The notes under the pieces: generated by a model
What the model was told of the DNA's origin: nothing
What the model saw: the letters and a program-made list of their open reading frames with translations, nothing else
Database searches by the model: none
Source of the DNA: Actinomycetes bacterium
GTDB taxonomy: Bacteria; Actinomycetota; Acidimicrobiia; Acidimicrobiales; RAAP-2
NCBI GenBank assembly: GCA_021791615.1
Contig: JAJYWG010000016.1
Coordinates: 1 to 6,116 of the forward strand
DNA: 6,116 bases
Direction of reading: 5' to 3'
Shown: positions 1 to 5,554 of the stretch, one piece after another
Layout of the letters: every line of letters starts with the position of its first letter
Numbering within the stretch: the first letter of the stretch is position 1
Position numbers and translations under genes: made by a program

Positions 1-258
1 ACGAATGAAGACGGACAGAGGCTTGCCGTGCTCCTTGGCCGCCTGCTGCAGTCGGTCCTTCAGCTCGACCGGGACCCGCGCCTTGATCTCAGGTGAGATC
101 CTGCCCGGTGCCGTCAACGACGGCCGACCTCGGCCGAGTTGGCGGTGAACGTCCTCCACGGCGCGCTCGATGTAGTTCTCGTCGTTCAGGTTGCCCTTGG
201 AGTCGTAGATCCTCTCTCCGGGCTTCACATCGGGTCCCAGCTTGTACTTGCGAGCCAT
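1..258 (-). CDS. Ribbon-helix-helix antitoxin-like protein, 3' end beyond window
   Basis: The visible 86 residues start MARKYKLGPDVKPGERIY and continue, with no stop, to the window edge. Residues 42-50 are a basic GRGRPSLT-type linker. Residues 55-86 (SPEIKARVPVELKDRLQQAA onward to LSVFIR) have the strand plus amphipathic helix pattern of a CopG/Arc-like ribbon-helix-helix domain, with the second helix cut off. Proteins of this kind are usually DNA-binding antitoxins that bind the toxin and repress their own operon. The ATG lies 7 nt after the stop of the toxin-like gene, which suggests one operon with translational coupling; a GGAG lies 11 nt before the ATG, inside the end of the upstream gene. 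The role as antitoxin is inferred from the domain and the neighbour; a plain transcriptional regulator is the alternative. Confidence 0.75.
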   Translation of the reverse strand, partial: MARKYKLGPDVKPGERIYDSKGNLNDENYIERAVEDVHRQLGRGRPSLTAPGRISPEIKARVPVELKDRLQQAAKEHGKPLSVFIR

Positions 259-265
259 AGCGCTC

Positions 266-504
266 TTATCTCCGGAACTGTGTTGGCATGACGTGGATGA
301 CGAACAGGAAGCCCGGTAGCTGGACAGCGATGTTCTCCAGTTCGACGCCTCGGTCATCGATCCCGACGAACACGAGCCGGTCGTCGAGATCATCAGACGG
401 TGGGGGCACAACCATTCGTCTCCGGCATTCTCCAGAGCGGCAAGTGCGTGGGCCTTGCCGATACGGTGCCTTCGGGCAGACTGAGCAAACCGAACCTCCT
501 GCAC
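266..504 (-). pseudogene. Small toxin-like gene (BrnT/DUF4258-like) with a one-base frameshift
   Basis: Two overlapping frames together give one sensible protein of about 79 residues. The N-terminal part is read from GTG at 504 (VQEVRFAQSARRHRIGKAHA, then LAALENAG) down to about base 415. The C-terminal part is read in the next frame from about 415 to the TAA at 266-268 (VVPPPSDDLDDRLVFVGIDD, then RGVELE and VIHVMPTQFRR). The order SARRHRIG, then an FVGIDDRGVELE strand pair, then VIHVMP near the end is the pattern of small actinobacterial toxin-like proteins encoded just before a ribbon-helix-helix gene. The 239-nt span is one base short of an 80-codon gene, so a single deletion between about 404 and 423 explains the break. 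The C-run at 402-406 (minus strand GTGCCCCCA) is a likely error-prone place. It may be a real null toxin or a sequencing error. Family assignment is from pattern memory and is moderate. Confidence 0.6.
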
Positions 505-641
505 GCTCTATTGTGCGCCACATAATATCTCCAGTCAACAGCGCGGCGCAGGATTCAGGCCCGCAGCGAGGTCGACAATGTCCCCGGGCCCGGCGGTCGG
601 AGATACCCCCTGTTCGAAGACGGCGCGTCCTTATGGGACGG
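505..641. other. Intergenic region between the cupin-GrpB gene and the toxin-antitoxin operon
   Basis: Both flanking genes are on the minus strand. Apart from the promoter elements near 510-538, it holds a 10-bp palindrome CCGGGCCCGG at 584-593, downstream of the cupin-GrpB gene. This could fold in RNA but has no T-tract on the minus strand, so it is not a standard intrinsic terminator. Nothing else was recognised. Confidence 0.4.
510..538 (-). promoter_or_regulatory. Candidate leaderless promoter with dyad for the toxin-antitoxin operon
   Basis: On the minus strand TTGACT (533-538) is followed after exactly 17 nt by CACAAT (510-515). These match the sigma-70-type consensus at 5/6 and 4/6 positions. 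The GTG at 504 starts 6 nt after the -10 element, where transcription would begin, so the mRNA would have little or no leader, as is common in actinobacteria. A perfect dyad, TGTG-CGC-CACA (512-522), overlaps the -10 element and could be the autoregulatory operator of the downstream ribbon-helix-helix protein. The operator role is inference. Confidence 0.55.
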
Positions 642-1550
642 CTACTTCTGGCTCACTCGAAGCATGTCCGGGACCCAGTAGCTGGCGGGCTCAAGGCCGC
701 GATCCGCGCGTGCTCGGGTGAGGATGTCGGCCACGAAGCGAGCCTTTGCCGCCACGTAGACGTCCATATCCCCTTGCGCGATGGCCACGTTGGCCCGCTT
801 CAGCTCGGCGTACCGGCGGCACGTCTCGGCATCAGTTCGGAGGACGTCGCGCAGGAGTACATGATCGAGGTGCGCCTTGTTGTTCTCGACGACGAGGTAG
901 AGGTGATGCGGCGGCAGTTCGGGATGCCCTGACGTATCGAATGCCTGCCTACCTTCGACACCCAGATCGCCCACCCACTGGTAGCCGAGCGGACGCAGGG
1001 CGTCTATCACGGGGTGAACCCCTGAGTCGTCGGCCACCACGATGTCCACATCGATGATCGGCTTGGCCTCCAGTCCTGGAACCGACGTTGACCCCACATG
1101 GTCGATGCGTAGCGCGATCTTCTCGACGGCCGGCCACAGGTACGCCTGCACTCGTTCGAACCAGTCGGGCCACTGCGGATCGGCATCGACGACGATGATG
1201 TCCTTGGTGACCGCCATCGCCTTCATTTCGAAGCTCCCCTCGACGCACACGGCCATAAGACCCTCGTCGCTCGAGGCGTCGTGCTCCTCGTCGTGCTCCC
1301 AGACTGCCGCTTGGCCCGACCGGATCGCGCGGCGTTGCCCCTCGCCTCCGCTCACCCAGCCGGAGCCCGACACCACGGCGAAGAGCTGGCGAGATACTGC
1401 ACGGTGTCGCCCCACGTTCCCGCCGGGTCTGAGATGAAGGATCTGAACCCGACCCTGCGTGTCATCGCCGGTGAGCCTCCCGATGCGGAAGTCGGAACCA
1501 AAGTGATCGATCGGAATCGACACCTCAGGATCGAATCGATAGATCTGCAC
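642..1550 (-). CDS. Cupin-like domain fused to GrpB/UPF0157 domain protein
   Basis: This is a 302-residue two-domain protein. Residues 1-115 look like a small cupin barrel: LRPGGNVGRHRAVSRQLFAV (40-59), a VSGSGWVSG turn (60-68), and AVWEHDEEH (82-90) before VCVEGSFE. Residues 117-285 are a GrpB/UPF0157 domain, part of the nucleotidyltransferase superfamily, shown by DADPQWPDWF (122-131), HVGSTSVPGL (151-160), KPIIDVDI (163-170) and the later HHLYLVV and HLDHVLLRDVLR. GSTS plus DxD is the usual nucleotidyltransferase-like core. The substrate is unknown for the family. The first cupin motif keeps H49 but has R50 and Q55 where metal ligands are expected, so this half may bind a ligand without metal. 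GTG at 1550 is the first start giving the full cupin domain; no good ribosome binding site precedes it. It is divergent from the MBL-fold gene, 170 bp away. Confidence 0.88.
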   Translation of the reverse strand: MQIYRFDPEVSIPIDHFGSDFRIGRLTGDDTQGRVQILHLRPGGNVGRHRAVSRQLFAVVSGSGWVSGGEGQRRAIRSGQAAVWEHDEEHDASSDEGLMAVCVEGSFEMKAMAVTKDIIVVDADPQWPDWFERVQAYLWPAVEKIALRIDHVGSTSVPGLEAKPIIDVDIVVADDSGVHPVIDALRPLGYQWVGDLGVEGRQAFDTSGHPELPPHHLYLVVENNKAHLDHVLLRDVLRTDAETCRRYAELKRANVAIAQGDMDVYVAAKARFVADILTRARADRGLEPASYWVPDMLRVSQK

Positions 1551-1720
1551 AGCGTCAACCTATCGCGAGGGCCTCAGTTACTCGATACTCAGCGCGCCCC
1601 GCGAGCCGGCGGTATGCCCGCGGCAACCGTTCCTGTATCCCGGTCTTATGGGTGACCCACTGCGGAGGGCGCTGTGCTCCAACAACGCCAACCGCTGTCA
1701 GTGCGTGACACAGTGAGTCA
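1551..1720. promoter_or_regulatory. Divergent intergenic region with TGTCA-N5-TGACA dyad
   Basis: This 170-bp gap must hold promoters for both the cupin-GrpB gene (minus) and the MBL-fold gene (plus). A perfect dyad, TGTCA-GTGCG-TGACA, lies at 1696-1710, immediately followed by TGAGTCA (1714-1720), itself palindromic and abutting the GTG start at 1721. This arrangement suits a repressor site covering the start of the MBL-fold gene. No strong -35/-10 pair was seen in either direction, so the operator call is tentative. Confidence 0.35.
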
Positions 1721-2500
1721 GTGACCAGTCGGCTTGTCGTCTTGGGGAGCTGCGGCGCGTGGCCTGAGCCCGGGGGAGCTTGCAGTGGCTACGTACTTGA
1801 GTACCGCGGGTACCGCGTCGTTCTCGACTTAGGCTATGGCACCCTCTCGCGGCTTCTCGAGCTCCTCGGCTCCGTGTCCGCCGATGGCCTCGACGCGGTG
1901 GTCGTCACTCACCACCACCCTGACCACATGGTGGACCTCCACGCCCTGTTCCGTGCGAGGTGGTTCGGCCGCAGAGGGGCACCGTCTCTCCCCCTCTACT
2001 CGACGCCCGAGGTGTACGCCATGCTGGTGGCCCTCCAAGACGGTGACGACACCGAGCTACGGCAGGTCTTCGATCTCCATCCCCTGCCGGCCGGTCCGTA
2101 CGAGCTGGGTCCCTTTCAGCTCACCTCGGTGTCGTTGCCACACTTCGTGGCGAACGCCGGCATACGGCTCTCCTCTGCGGACTTCACCCTCGCCTATACC
2201 GGCGACACCGGACCCGACCCTGCCCTCGTCGACCTCGGAAGAGATGCCGACCTCTACATGATGGAGGCGACCGCTCGGGATCAGCAGGTCAGCACGCCGC
2301 CGTCGACGGCCGTGCCCAGGATGCACCTGCGTGCGAGCGAGGCTGGTCAAGCTGCGGCCGATGCCCGTGCCCGACGGCTTCTCCTCACCCACTTCTGGCC
2401 AGGCAACGACCGAGCGCAGTCCGCTGAAGCGGCAGCAAGGGTTTACGACGGCGAGATACTCGTTGCCCGAGACGGACTTGAGATCCCCCTCCTTGCATGA
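1721..2500 (+). CDS. MBL-fold metallohydrolase (RNase Z/ElaC-like)
   Basis: This complete 259-residue protein has the full set of metallo-beta-lactamase-fold motifs: an N-terminal strand and turn LVVLGSCGAW (5-14), VVLDLGYGT (33-41), the metal site THHHPDH (63-69, ligands H64, H66, D68 and H69), SLPH with H141, AYTGDTG with D162 (158-164), MHLRASEAGQ with H202, and LLTHFWPG with H224. All expected zinc ligands are present, so it is probably an active cytoplasmic hydrolase with a two-metal centre. The order of motifs and the length of about 250 residues fit the RNase Z-like/phosphodiesterase branch rather than beta-lactamases or glyoxalase II, but the substrate cannot be read from sequence. 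GTG at 1721 is the first usable start, since an in-frame TGA lies just upstream at 1706. There is no signal peptide and no clear ribosome binding site. It stands alone: the cupin-GrpB gene is divergent and the downstream DNA is gene-poor. Confidence 0.9.
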   Translation: MTSRLVVLGSCGAWPEPGGACSGYVLEYRGYRVVLDLGYGTLSRLLELLGSVSADGLDAVVVTHHHPDHMVDLHALFRARWFGRRGAPSLPLYSTPEVYAMLVALQDGDDTELRQVFDLHPLPAGPYELGPFQLTSVSLPHFVANAGIRLSSADFTLAYTGDTGPDPALVDLGRDADLYMMEATARDQQVSTPPSTAVPRMHLRASEAGQAAADARARRLLLTHFWPGNDRAQSAEAAARVYDGEILVARDGLEIPLLA

Positions 2501-2542
2501 CGCCCGCGAACCGGCGTACTGGGGCGCCCGGATGCACCGACG

Positions 2543-2653
2543 TGGCCGCGAGAGTGGGGCAACCGTCGACATTCAGCCGAACAGTCGTTCTTCCAAGTCC
2601 GCTCTGGTAATCCCCTGATGCTCGGCGACATCGGAGAGGATGGCCGCGAGAGT
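2543..2653. repeat. 13-bp direct repeat TGGCCGCGAGAGT, two copies
   Basis: The identical 13-mer TGGCCGCGAGAGT occurs at 2543-2555 and again at 2641-2653, 98 bp apart start to start. The copies bracket the 3' end of the HicA-like fragment. A 13-base exact repeat this close is unlikely by chance though possible in GC-rich DNA. It could be the scar of a small duplication or insertion. Confidence 0.5.
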
Positions 2654-2767
2654 TCCGACGCGAAGCGGTCCGCCGGCCGGGAGGCGCCAGCACACTTTCG
2701 CGGGCCGGAGGTTCGCGCTCTCGGCGAGCGCATCGCCGCGGAGTTTGGGCGATGGAAGCGGTCGCAT
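2573..2767 (-). pseudogene. Small ORF with HicA C-terminus-like end, possible remnant
   Basis: The 64-residue ORF ends LRVGTLAAILSDVAEHQG followed by ITRADLEERLFG. The GTL-x-x-IL ... GIT-x-x-(D/E)-L pattern is that of the final helix region of HicA-type mRNA interferase toxins (usually GTLRxILxxAG followed by SxEEF). The N-terminal half does not show the HicA core with its GSH motif, and no HicB antitoxin gene is adjacent, so at best this is a truncated or mutated remnant. The ORF lies antisense to no known gene and converges with the MBL-fold gene, ending 72 bp from its stop. A plain hypothetical small protein, or no gene at all, is possible; the similarity is from pattern recognition only. 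Confidence 0.3.
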
Positions 2768-3578
2768 CGATGCCGAACTTGTCGGGCGGGCTGCTCGGCT
2801 TGTGGTGACCGACCCGGAGCGGTTCGCGGATCACGGGGATGCCTCAGTCACCTTGCAGCACCTCAAACAGCTCTGGCACGTGCTCGTTGCCCACGGTCAC
2901 CCGTCGGCCCTCTGACAGATCTCCCCTCCCATCTCTGCTGTGATGATTGGAGCAGCTCCATTGTGCGTGGTGGACACGCCGCGCTCCCCATTCGGCGCTC
3001 TGGGCTGGTCGACACGGGTAGACCTTTGGGCCACTCGTTCGGTCTGGGACTGCCCGCCAACAGCCACTTTGAGGAGGCGGTAGCGCAGTCGACGTCTCGC
3101 ACCTTCCGGGACAGCCCGAGTCCCGACGGCGCACCACCGATATGGGCGGCTCCGGGGGTGCCGACCTGTTCGTGGACGTCGAGGCCGATGGGGTGTTCGG
3201 TGCTTTTCGGGTCGGCCCGGAGAGTGGTCGACGTCATGGTCAGGCTGCGACCGAGCGCTCGTCTTCGCTGAGCGCTGACGTCGGGGTCGGCGAGTAGCGG
3301 CTCGATGGTGGCCCGAGAAGGGATAGCGTTGCGGGGCCCCCGGAGGTGCGTGCTCTGGCCAGCCACAGCCGATGTCCCGATGCCCCGGCGGCGGCCGCTG
3401 AGCACCGCAGAACTGGGTGATCGGCGTCCTCCGGGTTGGTCCGAGCCGCTGGTCCCAGCAAGCGCGGATTCGGCGCTCGGATCGCCCTTCGGGATCGCCT
3501 CCCGCGGCTTGGACGGCACGCAGAATATCCGCCCCGGCAACTGGCGGTCTGGGGCCATCTAATCGTGGGCCGCTGTCG

Positions 3579-4316
3579 TTAGGGGCGACCTCTGAGCACT
3601 GGGACCCGCCAGTCAGAGTTCTCGACCACCACGGTCGCGCGCTCCCATGGACAGCACTCGTCCAGGTAGAGCCGCTGCCCCTGGACATACCGTGTGTTGC
3701 TGGGATGCTTTGGGTCGGGATTGGCCCCATCCCGATCGACCATGCGCGCGACCGAGGTCTCTACGGGCACCTCGAGAAACACCGAGAAGTCCCACACTGC
3801 GACCAGCTCGTCGCGATGGAGGAAGATGCCGTCGAGGAGCAGCACAGCTCCAGGAGGCGCAGTCCTCCAGGGTCGATCAAGCGGCTCGTCAGTGACAACG
3901 TCGTGGATTCCCGTTCGGTACCGGCGGTTCCCGCCGGATCCGAGCGGCCCGAGGAGATTCTCCTCGAGCGCCGCATAGTCGTAGGAATCGAGCCAGTATC
4001 CGAGGGACGAATACCGTCCCAGCCGGTATCGCTTGCTACGGGGACGGTGGAAGTCGTCCACCGACGCCCGGATGACAGCTCGGTCGCGCCCTCTGAGTAC
4101 CTCGGCGAGCTCATCGGCGAAGTGGGACTTCCCGGCCCCATCGACTCCGTCGATCCCGACCAGCACAGGCTCGTCACCTATCGGGCGAGGGATGAGCTCA
4201 GCCACGGTCTCAAGGAGACTTCGGCGGACGTCTGAGACCGTCTGAGCCACGTATTCAGTCTTGCCGACGCTCACGCTGCGTACCCGGCGATAAGGGGCAG
4301 GACCGAGGCGGGCCAT
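3579..4316 (-). CDS. Uridine-kinase-like P-loop kinase
   Basis: The 245-residue protein contains a Walker A motif, GIDGVDGAGKS (54-64, with K63 and S64), preceded by a beta strand VLVGID. RASVDDFHRPR (83-93) matches the substrate-side DDF/Y-H region of uridine kinase and phosphoribulokinase-type enzymes. VLLLDGIFLHRDEL (158-171) is the Walker B-like strand and following loop, and R191 with R195 lies in a lid-like helix. It should transfer phosphate from ATP to a nucleoside or similar small molecule in the cytoplasm, but the N-terminal extension (1-45), the YWLDSYDY insert (107-114) and the divergent lid set it apart from canonical Udk, so no gene symbol is given. ATG at 4316 is the longest start; GTG at 4274 (residue 15) is also possible and would shorten the tail. 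Neither has a strong ribosome binding site. It is divergent from the GNAT gene. Confidence 0.82.
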   Translation of the reverse strand: MARLGPAPYRRVRSVSVGKTEYVAQTVSDVRRSLLETVAELIPRPIGDEPVLVGIDGVDGAGKSHFADELAEVLRGRDRAVIRASVDDFHRPRSKRYRLGRYSSLGYWLDSYDYAALEENLLGPLGSGGNRRYRTGIHDVVTDEPLDRPWRTAPPGAVLLLDGIFLHRDELVAVWDFSVFLEVPVETSVARMVDRDGANPDPKHPSNTRYVQGQRLYLDECCPWERATVVVENSDWRVPVLRGRP

Positions 4317-4447
4317 GGCGCACGTTCTGAGGCACCTCCCGACTCGGCTTGATCCTCGCTGCGGCGAGCGTCAGCCCATCGAGCGTGCGTCGCTTCAGGA
4401 GCCGGCCGCGGCCGTCCGAGTGGCTAGCTCTTCGTCAGAGTCCTCAG
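4317..4447. promoter_or_regulatory. Divergent intergenic region with a 12-bp palindrome and a hairpin
   Basis: This gap separates the divergent kinase and acetyltransferase genes. It holds the perfect 12-bp palindrome CGGCCGCGGCCG at 4403-4414, 33 nt before the GTG of the acetyltransferase, and a short hairpin CTCGC-TGCG-GCGAG at 4355-4368. Either could be a regulator site shared by both genes, but palindromes of C and G are common in such DNA. No good -35/-10 pair was found. Confidence 0.3.
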
Positions 4448-4975
4448 GTGCCCGAGTTGCAGCTCGTGCGAGTCGATCACGGCCCGGCGATCCTTGCTTT
4501 TGAACTGGAGAACCGGGCCTATTTCGCCGAGTCGATCTCCGACCGGAGCGATGATTACTTCCATCGGTTCCATGAGCCTCACAACGAGTTGCTCGCCGAG
4601 CAGAATGCGGGTATCAGCGCGAGCTACGTGCTCGTCGATGAGGACGGCTCGGTCTTGGGCCGATTCAACCTGTACCGCCTGGAGGACGGCACGGCCGAGG
4701 TCGGCTACCGGGTTGCGCAACGGGTAGCTGGCCGCGGGGTAACGACCGCGGCGGTCCGGGAACTCTGCAAGCGGGCGGCGTCCCGGTACGGGCTGCGAAC
4801 GCTTAAGGCAGCGACCAGTGAGCAGAACCTCGCCTCCCAGCGGGTGCTGATCAAGGCGGGGTTCGTCCAAGCCGAGCCCGCCGACCCAGCCGACATCGGC
4901 GGTAAGCAAGGCAGCTGGTACCGGCGCGACCTCACCGCCGCTGAATCGGATCGTCCGTTCCGAGACACCACATGA
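4448..4975 (+). CDS. GNAT-family N-acetyltransferase (RimJ/RimL-like)
   Basis: From GTG 4448 the protein has 175 residues. It shows ILAFELENRAYFAESISDR (15-33) at the N-terminal helix region, VLVDEDGSVLGRFNLYRL (61-78) for beta strands 2-3, EVGYRVAQRVAGRGVTT (84-100) with the acetyl-CoA pyrophosphate-binding Q/R-x-x-G-x-G/A loop (QRVAGRG, 91-97), and SEQNLASQRVLIKAGF (124-139), the N-x-x-S-x-x-V-x-x-K-x-GF motif of the C-terminal lobe. These identify a ribosomal-protein-alanine acetyltransferase-like GNAT enzyme that moves acetyl from acetyl-CoA to an amine; the acceptor is unknown. The frame stays open upstream to 4349, but that extension is Arg/Ser/Pro-rich, and family members start near the PEL motif, so GTG 4448 is preferred despite a weak ribosome binding site. 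It is probably monocistronic. Confidence 0.9.
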   Translation: MPELQLVRVDHGPAILAFELENRAYFAESISDRSDDYFHRFHEPHNELLAEQNAGISASYVLVDEDGSVLGRFNLYRLEDGTAEVGYRVAQRVAGRGVTTAAVRELCKRAASRYGLRTLKAATSEQNLASQRVLIKAGFVQAEPADPADIGGKQGSWYRRDLTAAESDRPFRDTT

Positions 4976-5143
4976 CAACGTCGACGGGGGCACGACCAAC
5001 GCACGCCCATTTGCGCTGATCGCGTCCAGCGAATTCTGATGCACCTCCGTACGGAGCGAGCAAGCGGTCCGTGTATCGCCCAACCGTCGGTTGTCTTGGA
5101 GCCGGCGGTTGAGGACACCTTTGATGGGCGAAGTTCTGCTCCT
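4976..5143. promoter_or_regulatory. Intergenic region with two perfect inverted repeats before the DUF2237 gene
   Basis: The gap contains the 12-bp palindrome CTCCGTACGGAG at 5045-5056 and the inverted repeat CAACCG-T-CGGTTG at 5081-5093, with a third CGGTTG half-site at 5106-5111, 18 bp from the second. Both dyads are 50-100 bp upstream of the ATG at 5144, a typical operator distance. No T-tract follows either, so they are not terminators of the acetyltransferase gene. The regulator is unknown. Confidence 0.4.
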
Positions 5144-5554
5144 ATGGGCGATACTGCAGAGATGGTTGAACGCAACGTCTTGGGTGGCGAGCTGGAGCCG
5201 TGTGGTACGGATCCTCTCACTGGCTTCTACCGAGACGGCTGCTGCACGAGCGGGCCCGAGGATCGGGGCAGCCATACCATCTGTGCCGTGGTCACCGCCG
5301 AGTTCCTCGAGCATCAGCGCCGAATCGGAAACGACTTGACGACGCCGATGCCCCAGTACGGCTTTCCCGGCCTGGTGCCGGGGGACCGCTGGTGTGTGAC
5401 TGCCGCGAACTGGCTGCAGGCCCACTACGACGGCGCCGCCGCCCACGTCGTACTGGCCTCGACCCATGAACTGGCACTGCAGATTGTTCCTCTCTCAGCC
5501 CTCCAGGAACACGCCGTCGACGTTCCCGCCAGCCCCAGTGGACTTGAGGAGTGA
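5144..5554 (+). CDS. DUF2237 family protein
   Basis: The 136-residue protein is a full-length DUF2237 member, a widespread family of unknown function. Conserved blocks are visible in order: NVLGGELEPC (11-20), TDPLTGFYRDGCC (22-34), SGPEDRGSHTICAVVTAEFL (36-55), RIGNDLTTP (60-68), YGFPGLVPGDRWCVTAANW (72-90) and THELALQIVPLSAL (107-120). The cysteines C20, C33, C34, C47 and C84 and the GDRWC motif are the family signature and could bind metal or be redox-active, which is inference. It has no signal peptide and is presumed cytoplasmic. The frame is open upstream to 5039, but that part has no family similarity, so ATG 5144 is preferred; GAAG 10-13 nt before it is only a weak ribosome binding site. 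It follows the acetyltransferase on the same strand, 168 bp apart, so it is probably a separate unit. Confidence 0.92.
   Translation: MGDTAEMVERNVLGGELEPCGTDPLTGFYRDGCCTSGPEDRGSHTICAVVTAEFLEHQRRIGNDLTTPMPQYGFPGLVPGDRWCVTAANWLQAHYDGAAAHVVLASTHELALQIVPLSALQEHAVDVPASPSGLEE

Larger units (their letters stand above)
2501..3578. other. About 1.1 kb without a convincing intact gene
   Basis: Several long open frames cross this stretch on both strands, but they overlap one another, are rich in Arg, Pro and Ser, and show no family motifs, as expected for chance frames in high-GC DNA. The one fragment that looks protein-like is the short minus-strand ORF at 2573-2767. A second tail on the minus strand (starting GTG at 2900, ending TGA at 2844-2846, NEHVPELFEVLQGD) also looks sensible but too short to name. 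The minus-strand segment around 3080-3310 has a protein-like stretch (EPLLADPDVSAQRRRALGR) with high-GC third positions that I could not identify. Together these suggest decayed genes. No terminal inverted repeats or transposase motifs were recognised. Confidence 0.5.

Noticed and set aside
401..417. Programmed ribosomal frameshift in the toxin-like gene
   Set aside because: The C-run could allow slippage, but there is no proper tandem slippery heptamer in the starting frame and no clear downstream pseudoknot. A simple one-base deletion or read error explains it better.
288..932. Plus-strand open frame of 214 codons
   Set aside because: It is antisense to both the toxin-like gene and the cupin-GrpB gene, and its translation has low-complexity Ser/Thr/Arg content.
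2863..3730. Two long overlapping minus-strand frames across the gene-poor block
   Set aside because: They overlap each other in different frames, run into the kinase 3' end, and are Arg/Pro/Ser-rich with no motif. Only short stretches look protein-like, so they were not called as genes.
3417..4235. Plus-strand open frame of 272 codons
   Set aside because: It lies antisense to the P-loop kinase gene, whose Walker A motif and DDFH region are clear. No family is visible on this strand.
4424..5467. Long minus-strand open frame of 347 codons
   Set aside because: It is wholly antisense to the GNAT and DUF2237 genes, which have strong family motifs; its own translation has no recognisable domain. 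It is a shadow caused by high GC.
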